From positions 196,166 to 254,184 of the forward strand of contig NPFB01000012.1 of assembly GCA_014084085.1 (NCBI GenBank): 58,019 bases of DNA. The letters are read 5' to 3'. Below, piece after piece: positions 47,301 to 53,977 of this stretch. The notes below the pieces were generated by a model. The model was given only the letters and a program-made list of their open reading frames with translations, made no database searches and was not told the DNA's origin. Numbering within the stretch: the first letter of the stretch is position 1; every line of letters begins with the position of its first letter. Source of the stretch: Hondaea fermentalgiana. Lineage: Eukaryota > Sar > Bigyra > Thraustochytrida > Thraustochytriidae. Made by a program: the position numbers and the translations under genes.

Positions 47301-48650
47301 GGAAGTGGCGGCGGTGGCGGCGGCGGTAATGGTCTCTCGCTGCCAGAGCCCGGGCAAAATCGCGGACCTCGCAAGCTTTCTCAACGGGCTCGCGAAGAAG
47401 TCGTACGGCGCATTAGCGACCTGAAGGAGATGCTAAAGCTCTTCCCGCACAACGAGAAACTGGAAGCTGAACTCGAACAGCTTGAGCAGCGTCTTGCGGA
47501 GGCAGACGAGGCGGAGCTGGTCGGTCAGGACTCAGAGGTGGCAGAGAGGCTAGCTCGTGAAAGACGTCGGCTGGAGCGCGTGCAAAAGCAGCTGGCCCAA
47601 GGTAGCGAGGATCCCAGACTTCGCGCGGAAGCCGAACAGCTTGAGGAACTCATCAAAAGACTCGAGCAGAAGATGCAAGACGAAATTAACCAGCCCAAGG
47701 GACGCAAGTCTCTAGAGGAAGCGCATCGGCGCCGCCAAGAGGACAAGAGCGAAATGGCCCTCGAGGCCAAGGAAGCCGCCAAACGCATTGGCATGGAGAG
47801 ATGGAGCGACGTGTTGGAGTCGCTTGACATGCAGAAATACGATAGCGAAATCTACATTCGGTACAAGGAGGCAGTGCGACAGGAGATCCACGAGCTGCGC
47901 ACGACGTTGCAGGCCATGGAGCGCAAGAAGCACGAGCGCACCTGGGTGAAGAATCGCGACAACGGCGACCTCGATGACACACGCATCGTCGATGCGTTGA
48001 CGGGTTCACGCAACATTTACAAGAGGCGCATGGACCGCCCGCCCGACCCGTACTCGTTCCTCTCGACGCCCAAGAACCTGTGTTTTCTCATGGACTGTTC
48101 CTCTTCCATGACCTCGATGGGATTTGATGGGCGCCTTGAACGCTCGCTCGAGGCGGTGTGCATGATTCTCGAGAGTCTCAAGGGTTTTGAGTGGAAGTTT
48201 CGCTACAGCGTGCGCGGCCACAGCGGGAGCACCGATGATTTAGTATTTGTAGACCCGAACAAGCCGCCCCCGCCAAATGATGGCGCACGTCTTCGGATCC
48301 TTCGTGAGATCAACGCGCACTCCGAAACGTGTGCGTCGGGCGACAACACCTTGGAGGGCGCTCGTCTTGCGATTAAGGAGCTCGCGGCGCAGGAGTCGGA
48401 TGAGTCCTTTCTCGTATTGTTCTCCGATGCTAATTTGGAGCAGTACGGCATCGAGCCGTCCGACTTGCGCGCGCTGCTCGAGCAAGACGCTCGCGTTGCC
48501 GTCTTTATCATTTTCATTGGTACGAGTGGAGATCAAGCACAGCGTCTTAAGGCGGAACTACCGGCTGATCGCGCCTTTATCACGCTCGAGACGAGCGACA
48601 TTCCCCGGGTGCTGAAACGCATATTTATGTCGTCTGTGCTCTCGGCCTAA
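41328..48650 (+). CDS. VWA8: VWA8, three AAA-type ATPase modules plus a von Willebrand A domain
   Basis: A 2440-residue homologue of VWA8, a dynein/midasin-like AAA ATPase that is mitochondrial in animals. The first ATPase module (near residue 111) has a degenerate Walker A, GAPGRAKRN. The second has GKRGSGKSAL near 500. The third has GNQGVGKNKL near 885, with Walker B VLVIDEADKA near 947. The tell-tale REVEYVAIS, DLTQRREI and REYIQLDRDTTVNHL segments support VWA8. A long beta-rich middle follows, then an acidic stretch (about 1830-1870) and a Gly-Ser/Gly-rich linker (about 1957-2003). A coiled coil leads to the C-terminal VWA domain, with the metal-site motif DCSSSM near 2250. Human VWA8 is about 1905 residues; the extra length lies mostly in the acidic and Gly-rich inserts. 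No strong mitochondrial presequence is visible. Single exon. Confidence 0.93.
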   Translation: MGDAARRRVELFAAHLRRDQGGDGEEKDQTRLWIRVQVVNAALRTTEVSIATGSNEKCSIVTTDPVRPDLVPQGFLDKFRTSDGSLSQSCLEGLLFLMKKDKLGQDAFMIGAPGRAKRNLALAYCELTRREVEYVAISQDITVSDLTQRREIRSGSAIFIDGPAVRAAIKGRVLILEGVEKAERNILSVLNNLLENREMQLLDGRFLTHPGRFDALENSGELQEDSSGDVPLIRVADDFRVFALGLPIPEYDGSSLDPPFRSRFQAFDVPVSKLIEGTGFDDKVPEVFQRLVALRASMAAVEAVGLEGLPGRMLRRTEFPKELDALRTLLLAFPRLPLRMLVGCAYPYPSLPWFDPLQGQLFVELLVRQGALPREVLQADSLESRWAPVSLDPETGKRRDFRAIREEVLRRDNVGMGVGEVAARARLIGEGYTSSSGYMLDENAGNLTHSDDPNFRQRIAVPVAKQDPEAAGQFVPIPYHVELLTQMLMMHNAGLDMCLVGKRGSGKSALVRQFAKSAGMELLYFPLYKDMTSLDLLQRRSTRPNGDTFWLPSPLVLACLHGGVVVLDGLEQVPPPTLASIQSLLSDRFIMLPDGARFQDAASVEALRRRGHLRTVAPNEQEDAVVILPVHPDCRIIGVARPHSLASGASTQSSWLTPEVTTTFLPFVWVRPLQENEEAQVISTLVGQPAQAGSDLDKMLALAHVLRDRSDDEAKSIASTITTRQMLRIARRLAQRERDDVNESVAGLIRNACLWRFLPSLAQQVLQTELEKLGLAESAEIEEAQTYAYTLQASDTASSKIQVRIFDEPKPSPQSSRRQGASGVVLRRERPIIGELQIGEITTPIHEPSNRLLVPQTVFYDNPRQTSILADMLVDFELGEHLLLIGNQGVGKNKLADRFLELLQVPREYIQLDRDTTVNHLTSQPIVEEGIVRYEDSSLVKAAAHGHVLVIDEADKAPTHVTAILKSLLADGEMLLADGRRLVRRGAKPTTSEADTIWVHPDFRAIVLANRPGFPFLGNDFFREIGDIFSCYVVDNPDEESEMHLLRKYAPDVPEDTLRRLSVAFQDLRGLVDRGVINYPYSTRELVNVVRHIQLFPDDGIAVTLQNVFDFDQYAVEEKEVILNLFQRHGIPIGLDAVYKVNLGSVTPLPADFLTERWGRPQGKATATKCTFQVADVPWKANISISSMQEENEASAQAQTHADAQPSFTFPLTRSRRLSTKLPRFEGRTAIFNEQMFSFSLPLGTQMNGPSSGVSDMVLTTQGDLVIAANDSYHSMHMYVISANFRSYEKIELHFPHFNFRGELVPSVRKPAPARCTLAALPKAAHVAMYVHDEQFVHVVDLAESTQSIVHVPMEIFREAQRPHEAGQSPGLWIERQRISMLTDLSASHGVLIFTQYGSAALVLLNLTMNTMTTVRLPFAVDVVEVLSPTRFLLTECGANEASLEYSQQTASNKLPLNKFHILHAEGEHIESGAGTASVSQDDVAGDLHVDDDGGDLSLGDVYTSESMNGGHSIRTIRYDTFVVEPVDREHLQPVSRSTTRLHAEHAFLASAPLSTERMPLRQGAAADRRCMYSKGTLAQVTTGLVSSFDFNSAALAAQGDLEAHSENTSGPAGVRSYLRTTTTSAFSPAEEMMAGNTFQQLSSQLCTVLLRRPNAAEKAKRGQQGQQSSGYLGFSKDAVLEVVDLDNQQIRQIAFALPDTSIYGAQRSLMLGSSFEEDEYEEEDAAAAAALMESTEYSLDGQEGDQSGLDGPPKAAPGFPERFRRKMVFTLPLDDGNVLVLDRTGVGRIFEIDNARLEKSHEDWRKMIGSNSPANNGDLDLEYENLSEEGDDDDSWDDDSWDEDEDEDEEELDVEDIQEIEMEGEFEINESGEMTGEGQLVIVRGAKVRGGKRGKRVRLRGVDGEGLDSLGQGASSQSRRRKKKSRSQGQRQRRGRARGRARNRQQDGEQGSGTGDGSGSGSGSGSGSGSGSGSGSGSGSGRGRGGGGGGGSGGGGGGGNGLSLPEPGQNRGPRKLSQRAREEVVRRISDLKEMLKLFPHNEKLEAELEQLEQRLAEADEAELVGQDSEVAERLARERRRLERVQKQLAQGSEDPRLRAEAEQLEELIKRLEQKMQDEINQPKGRKSLEEAHRRRQEDKSEMALEAKEAAKRIGMERWSDVLESLDMQKYDSEIYIRYKEAVRQEIHELRTTLQAMERKKHERTWVKNRDNGDLDDTRIVDALTGSRNIYKRRMDRPPDPYSFLSTPKNLCFLMDCSSSMTSMGFDGRLERSLEAVCMILESLKGFEWKFRYSVRGHSGSTDDLVFVDPNKPPPPNDGARLRILREINAHSETCASGDNTLEGARLAIKELAAQESDESFLVLFSDANLEQYGIEPSDLRALLEQDARVAVFIIFIGTSGDQAQRLKAELPADRAFITLETSDIPRVLKRIFMSSVLSA
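47196..47333 (+). repeat. Gly-Ser and Gly-rich coding repeat in VWA8
   Basis: Tandem GGNTCN hexamers encode alternating Gly-Ser. They pass into GGCGGT-like units encoding poly-Gly. The array is in frame and forms a flexible linker. Confidence 0.88.
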
Positions 48651-49060
48651 GAAGACCATGTGTTTTTAGAAGAACCAGTTACTGCGAGCTTATAAATTTT
48701 CCATAAGTAGGCCTAAAATTTGAAGCGTTAGTTTGCTTGCTTGCTGAGATGCAAAGAAGTAAGGAAGGATAGGTGTGGACGCCTGCAATGAAGAAAAGAA
48801 TAGTCCGAGTTCAGTAGGTTTCACTACGGCTATACCTTGACAAGGGATTAATGAAGGCTTGCTTACTCACTGCGAAGAAGGCTTGTCCATTCTCTGTGCA
48901 AAAAAAAATGCCAACGAAGATAAAAGAAAGCTTTCGTTTTTTTGGATGAATGAAAAACACAGTGTGGGGATAGGCGCCGCGAGCACGCACAAGGATTTCA
49001 GTTCGGTTTGCTTTGCGAGCCGGCGGGCACCACCCGGATCCCACTTTCCGGCACTCACGA
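48651..49060. other. Convergent intergenic region between VWA8 and the MNS1-like gene
   Basis: About 410 AT-richer bases between two 3' ends. A TAGGCCTAA sequence is at 48708-48716. I see no gene. Confidence 0.5.
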
Positions 49061-50455
49061 TCAGAATTGAAAGTTGCGCAAGCCGCCGCCATAAGACTCG
49101 ATGACATCCTTGTGCTGCTCGAGCAGCCTTCGTGCGGCCTCGCGCACGACGCGCTCGCGAAACTCGTCCTCGAGCTGTTGGCGAACAGCCTCCTCCTTTT
49201 CCTGCTCCTGAGCCTTGTAGTACATGTCGAGCCGGTCTTGGCGCTGTTTTTCGACGGCGTCGCGGTGAGCGCGCATCTCCGCAGCGCGGCGGCGTGCCTC
49301 CTCCCGCTCCTTTTCGGCCTCGCGTTCGTACCTTTCGAGCATTTTTTGCCGGAGCTCGAGCTCCTCGAGAGCCTCTTGCTGCTGAAGCGCGGACTTGTAA
49401 CCCTTTTGAGCCTCGTTTGCCTCGATCATCTCCTGCTTCATCTTGCGGATACGTTCTCTGCGGGCAGCCTCGCGGATCTGCTCGCGCTGTTCGACTTCCT
49501 CGAGTGACAGAGTCTCGCGAATGTCGAGCAACTCTTCCTCCTTGCGTCGGATCTCCTCCTGTTTCTGGAGCATCTCCTGATAGATTTTCTCTTGCCGCGC
49601 AGCCTCTTCCTCCTTCTTGGCGGCCTCGGCCTCGGCTCGTTTGTGGACAGCAGCTTGATACTCTTGCACGCGACGCTCGTGCTCCTCCTCCTCGCGCTGG
49701 CGCGCCGCCTTTTCCTGTTCGTATTGCACTTGGTACTTTTGCAAGAGTTCCCGCGTCTCTTGCTGCTGGCGGTTCTTCGCCTCCATGGCGGCCTGTTCCT
49801 CGCGCATAATTTGCTCGATGACGGCATCGACATTTCTCTTGTCCGTTTCGTACTCTTCTGTGGCCTGCATCGTGTTGAGTTCCTTTCGCTCTTGCATCTG
49901 CCGCAAAAGTTCTTCTTTGGACTTTTTGATCCATTCCTGTCGACTGGCCTCTTCGCGCGCACGCCGTTCCTCTTGCTCCTTCATGGAATCCAGCATGGCC
50001 CGATCCATCTCGGCCTCTTCGGCCTTGGCCATGTACTCGAACTCGGCCTTTTCTTTGAGCTGCAAGGTGCGCTCCTTGCTCACGTACGCCAGTTTCAGCT
50101 TGCGCTGCAGGTCCCGGAGTCGAGGGTCGCTTTGAATGATGAGCTCGACACGCTTGGCATCGGCGTTATCCTCTTGGTGTTTTTTCCGCAGCTGTTCAGC
50201 AAGGCGGCCTTCCTGGGCGCTCTCGCGCTCTCTTGCGCGTGCCTCGAGCTCCGCGCGTCGGAGTTCCTCCTCGCGCCGTCGCTCTTCTTCGAGCTGTTCC
50301 ATTCTGTACCGATATCTCTGGCCGTCGGCCTTTTGTTGCCACCGATTGACCTGCTGCACACGCGAGTCCTCGTTGAGAACACGGCAGAGGCCCTCGCGAC
50401 GAGCCTCGGCCTCGCGCTGCGCCACCATGCGCCGTTGGTAGAGGCGGTCGCCCAT
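49061..50455 (-). CDS. MNS1: MNS1-like axonemal coiled-coil protein (TPH domain)
   Basis: A 464-residue, almost fully alpha-helical protein rich in Glu, Arg, Gln and Lys, matching the trichohyalin-plectin-homology family. The best match is MNS1, a microtubule inner protein of ciliary doublets that helps anchor outer-arm docking. The segment SDPRLRDLQRKLKLAYVSKE, followed by a stretch of Gln, Leu and Lys, corresponds to a conserved MNS1 region. The C-terminal RRLLEQHKDVIESYGGGL resembles the end of MNS1, and the length is close to the human protein (495). I start at the ATG at 50455 (MGDRLYQRR); the open frame upstream is GC-rich and Arg/Ala-biased. This implies a flagellated stage. Trichoplein or CFAP-type TPH proteins are the alternatives. 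Confidence 0.78.
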   Translation of the reverse strand: MGDRLYQRRMVAQREAEARREGLCRVLNEDSRVQQVNRWQQKADGQRYRYRMEQLEEERRREEELRRAELEARARERESAQEGRLAEQLRKKHQEDNADAKRVELIIQSDPRLRDLQRKLKLAYVSKERTLQLKEKAEFEYMAKAEEAEMDRAMLDSMKEQEERRAREEASRQEWIKKSKEELLRQMQERKELNTMQATEEYETDKRNVDAVIEQIMREEQAAMEAKNRQQQETRELLQKYQVQYEQEKAARQREEEEHERRVQEYQAAVHKRAEAEAAKKEEEAARQEKIYQEMLQKQEEIRRKEEELLDIRETLSLEEVEQREQIREAARRERIRKMKQEMIEANEAQKGYKSALQQQEALEELELRQKMLERYEREAEKEREEARRRAAEMRAHRDAVEKQRQDRLDMYYKAQEQEKEEAVRQQLEDEFRERVVREAARRLLEQHKDVIESYGGGLRNFQF

Positions 50456-51272
50456 TGTATGTGCTTTGTGAGTGGACGGACTCCTGCTTTTCCGCTCTCC
50501 TGCCGCGACCTCTCGCGCTCGCTGGCTCGATCCAGGCTCAGGCTTCGCGCCGGGGCGCAGCTCTACCTCGCCCCGCTCGTCCTCGCCGCGCTCGCGCGCA
50601 GGCGAGGCTCTGCCCGCCCTTCTTCGCGCGGCGTCTCGGCTGCGGCCGCGTCGAGCTCGCAACCGTCGCCGCCGCCGCCCTCCCCGTCGCGCCGCCGCGG
50701 CAGACCGCGCAGACGCGGCGCGCGTGCGCGCGTGCGGGCGTGCGGGGGCCTGCGCGCGTACGCGTCCGCGCGTGCGTGCGTCCGCGCGAGCTCTGCAGGT
50801 GGCCTCTGCCGCGCCGCGCCGCTCCGCGTCTCCTCCGGCTGCGCGAGCGGACCTGCTCTCGCCGCTGGGGCTTTGCGGGCAGGCGGAGGCGCCGCCTCTC
50901 GCCGCCCGCGCGCGGCGCCGGGTCTCGTGCGCGCTGAAGGAAGTTTGTCCATGTCGCCTTGCCATGGTTCGCCATGGGGTTCGCTTACAAGACCAAGAGA
51001 AATGTATCCGTTGACAAATGGCGGCGGTAAGAAAGAGGAGCGCGCTTGCGGACGGACCTTGGGGGAGCGTGTATTGTGTGTGGAAGGGACGCCGCATGGT
51101 ATGGCTCGCAGGTCTAGAGAAAGCGAGCACTCATGAACCTGACATGGGCTCGTTGCCACGAGGCAGACGTTTTCTTCTTTGCGGTGGAAGAGGAAACACG
51201 ACAATGTGCGCATGAATCACGAGGTAGAAGGACATTCAGAATACCTTGTAGTGTGATTTTTTGAAGAAAAGA
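50456..51272. other. GC-rich intergenic region upstream of the MNS1-like gene
   Basis: About 820 bases. The stretch 50600-50900 is very GC-rich with GCGCG and GTGCG runs. Open frames on both strands are Arg/Ala-rich composition artefacts. I see no gene. Confidence 0.5.
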
Positions 51273-53363
51273 TCAATAGGCACGGCGCTTGGAGCGAGCG
51301 GCGGCGCTTTCAGAGTTAAGATCGTCGAGCCTACGCTTGTAGCGAACCAGTCGATCTTGGTCTTTTTCGATTTTGGAGGCCAACGCCTCGTTTTTGGTCT
51401 CCAAGACAGAGATTTCACGACGGAGAGTCTTTGCAGTGCGTTCTCCAGCATCGATCCGGTCCTGCAGGGCCGCAGATAGTCGCTGTACTTCGGCTTTGAG
51501 CTCCTTGTTTTCTCGTTCGAGTTCGTGCATCGCCCGGCGTGTCGAGTGAAGCTCCTTGATAGCCCCGTGGCCGACATCCAAGAGTTGTACTGTGGTGGCA
51601 CCCTTTGAGCGCCGATTGAGTGCGGAGGCAAGCAGGGAATACTGCGATTTGACAATCGATTCGTGATGAGCAGGCGGATGATGATGCGTCGCGCTGTGAG
51701 GTGGTAAGCCATCGACAGTACCTTGGTCATCCGGTGGGCCACTGCTGGAAGCACGTCTTCGATGCGGGGCCTGCTGCTGCTGCGTTCCGTGGAGAGCGCC
51801 TTGATTATGATGACCTGCCACAGCGTCGCCGGAATCAGAAGGCGGCAGTGGCGGATCCCCTAAATTTGCGTCAGGCACACCAGGCGGCGAGTGCGAGAGC
51901 ATTCCATCCGTGCGACTTGAAAGTGCATGCTCAGCGTCCTGCACATCAACGTCTTGGGGACGATGCTGGTCATGGTGTTGCACAAAGTTGCCAGCGTTTT
52001 CGACGCCGTGGTGGTGGTGATGGTGGTGGTGATGGTGGTGAATGTGCTCAGTGTCTTCGTTTCCCTCTGCGCCACCTAGGTGCCCTGCGCCGCTATTTGC
52101 GGCTGGGTCCGTTGCGGGAAAGGTAATGCGTTCAACCATGTACTGATCGAGCATTGATTTCATCTCTGCCTCGGAGACATCCGGAACGGACACCTCATAG
52201 TCTTTGAGGTCCTTTGTAAATAAATTGGCCTGCGGGGTGAGATCGGTCGCTGGTTTCCATCGAACGAGCCGTTTACCGTCAAATCGATTGCTGTGAAAAT
52301 GTGTCTTGCTGAGTCGCTTATCTTTGCCCTTTTCCACCTCTGCTTCTGAAAGCCCAAGGGTAGCAAGCCACCTCATTCGTGAGAAAAAATTTAGATCTCG
52401 CTGATTTTTCGCTTCTTTTGACGGGAGCTCCACAAATCCGCCGCGCACGTCTCCAAGCTGCGAGAAAATACTGGTCAACACTTTGCAAACATCCTTGTCG
52501 CAAAGACACCTCTTTTTCAAACGCGGGATCTTGGTTGTGGCGACGGCAGGGGTCGGTCCTTCCATCTGGCCCATTTGAAGAGGATGTGCCGAGGCAGGAA
52601 GAGGCGGGGGTGGAGGAGGCGGTGGCGGGGGTGGCGCACCTAGCGACGAGTCGTCTCTTCTCTCATGCTCTTGTTCTTGTTCTTGAACAAGTGCATCGTT
52701 TGTGACTTCTTGTGCTTGTTGGTCCTCCTCTCCTTCAGCTTTTTCGGCGTCGTGCAAATCTTCGTGGGGATCTTGCTCCTTTCCCTCCAGATCAAGATCA
52801 CGATTTGGATCGTCTAGGTCATCGCGACGCTCCCCGACTTCGAGTTGCTCTTGGTCCAGCTCATGATCGTCGACTTGTTCTTGTTCTTGTTCTTGTTCCT
52901 GTGCCTCCTCACCTTCTCGCTCTCGGTCTTCGACTTGCTCTCGTTCTTGGTCCTGTTCTTGGTCCTCGACTTGCTCTTGCTCTTGTTCTTGTTCTTGCTC
53001 TTGTTCTTGTTCCTGTGTTTGAGCCTGATCCTCGCCATTGTTGTCGCTGTTGCCGTCGTCGTCGCGTTCACCCTCCACTTGTTGCTCTTGGGGCTGCATC
53101 TCATTGACCTTTTCTTCTTCTTCCAAGACTCGTTGATCTGCAAAGTTCTGCTCTGGCAAAGTCTTCACGACATCGGCTGGCTCGATCATTTCCGCCTCCC
53201 CGGCGTCATCGTCGGCCTCTTCGTTGCGCTCTGCAGTGCCGTGGTCGTGGTATTCATTTGCGTCGCCCTCCTTTACCGCGCCAGCGAGCGTTGAGGATGT
53301 ATTTTGGCCAATTTCCTCGTCATGAAGGGCAGCGTTGTCAGCATCCTCACGCGTTTCCGCCAT
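51273..53363 (-). CDS. Unrecognised protein with Glu-Gln, Pro and His repeats and a coiled coil
   Basis: I do not firmly recognise this 696-residue protein. Residues 1-240 are acidic with long EQ dipeptide runs (about 117-131 and 154-163). A proline run lies at 244-254. Residues about 280-420 look folded and conserved-type: CLCDKDVC at 286-293, FVELPSKE, RMRWLATLGL, KTHFHSNRF and WKPATDL. This order recalls a THAP zinc finger (C..C, F.LP, W...LG, HF...F), but the third cysteine would be replaced by Ser352, so it is a weak analogy. Eleven consecutive His follow at 442-452, then a His/Pro/Gln-rich linker and a C-terminal coiled coil (about 600-685) ending in basic residues. The start is the ATG at 53363; an upstream ATG at 53705 would add 114 basic residues. 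A chromatin role is possible but unproven. Confidence 0.75.
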   Translation of the reverse strand: MAETREDADNAALHDEEIGQNTSSTLAGAVKEGDANEYHDHGTAERNEEADDDAGEAEMIEPADVVKTLPEQNFADQRVLEEEEKVNEMQPQEQQVEGERDDDGNSDNNGEDQAQTQEQEQEQEQEQEQEQVEDQEQDQEREQVEDREREGEEAQEQEQEQEQVDDHELDQEQLEVGERRDDLDDPNRDLDLEGKEQDPHEDLHDAEKAEGEEDQQAQEVTNDALVQEQEQEHERRDDSSLGAPPPPPPPPPPPLPASAHPLQMGQMEGPTPAVATTKIPRLKKRCLCDKDVCKVLTSIFSQLGDVRGGFVELPSKEAKNQRDLNFFSRMRWLATLGLSEAEVEKGKDKRLSKTHFHSNRFDGKRLVRWKPATDLTPQANLFTKDLKDYEVSVPDVSEAEMKSMLDQYMVERITFPATDPAANSGAGHLGGAEGNEDTEHIHHHHHHHHHHHGVENAGNFVQHHDQHRPQDVDVQDAEHALSSRTDGMLSHSPPGVPDANLGDPPLPPSDSGDAVAGHHNQGALHGTQQQQAPHRRRASSSGPPDDQGTVDGLPPHSATHHHPPAHHESIVKSQYSLLASALNRRSKGATTVQLLDVGHGAIKELHSTRRAMHELERENKELKAEVQRLSAALQDRIDAGERTAKTLRREISVLETKNEALASKIEKDQDRLVRYKRRLDDLNSESAAARSKRRAY
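52009..52041 (-). repeat. Poly-His coding repeat
   Basis: CAC/CAT codons give 11 consecutive histidines in the EQ-rich protein. Confidence 0.9.
52866..53022 (-). repeat. Glu-Gln coding hexamer repeats
   Basis: GAACAA/GAGCAA-type hexamers in several blocks encode alternating Glu and Gln. Confidence 0.88.
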
Positions 53364-53977
53364 TGCGAGCGCAGCTCGGACTTGGCTTGAGTCCGCTGGT
53401 CCTCGTGCGCTGGGCTTGGACTTCGTTGGTCTCGAGGTCCTCCAATCTCTGTCTGCTCTCCCTCTCTCTCTGTGCTTGGTCCTTGTTCCCAAACTCTTTT
53501 TCTCTGCGCAGCCTGCGACTCGCGCGCCCTCTCGCGTGGACCTCTCGAACCTTCGAGGCCCCCGGCAGTCGCGCAGGCGCGTCGGAGTCCGCGAGCGCGC
53601 ACGTTGTTTGAGAGGTCTGTCTGCCTTTTGCAAAACTTGGCCAAAAACAAGAACAGCCAGTTTTTTTCCCACCATCATCATACTATACGTGGTGGAAGTA
53701 GCCATCTGGGCCTTTCGACAAACCTCGAAACCAGTACCTCTGCAAGTCGGGCAAAGCTCGGTCACATGACTTTGAACAAAAAGATGACAACGACGAAGCT
53801 GGCGCCAACAGCCTAGAGCTCGAGCGAGGACGAAGCGTGAAGCAGGTTTAGAAAAAAAAAATTGACGACAAAGAAAAATGTAGTAAATAAACAACGAACG
53901 AAGCATTTTGTACGTAGTAGGCCCGCCAGCGCTGAAAGCATCAGATGCTTGCAGAAAGTCGGCACATGATGGCAAAC
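53364..53977. other. Spacer between the OSCA-like gene and the EQ-repeat protein gene
   Basis: About 610 bases on the 5' side of the EQ-repeat gene and the 3' side of the OSCA-like gene, both minus strand. It holds an A-rich run near 53850-53860. The EQ frame stays open here but is probably leader. I see no gene. Confidence 0.45.
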
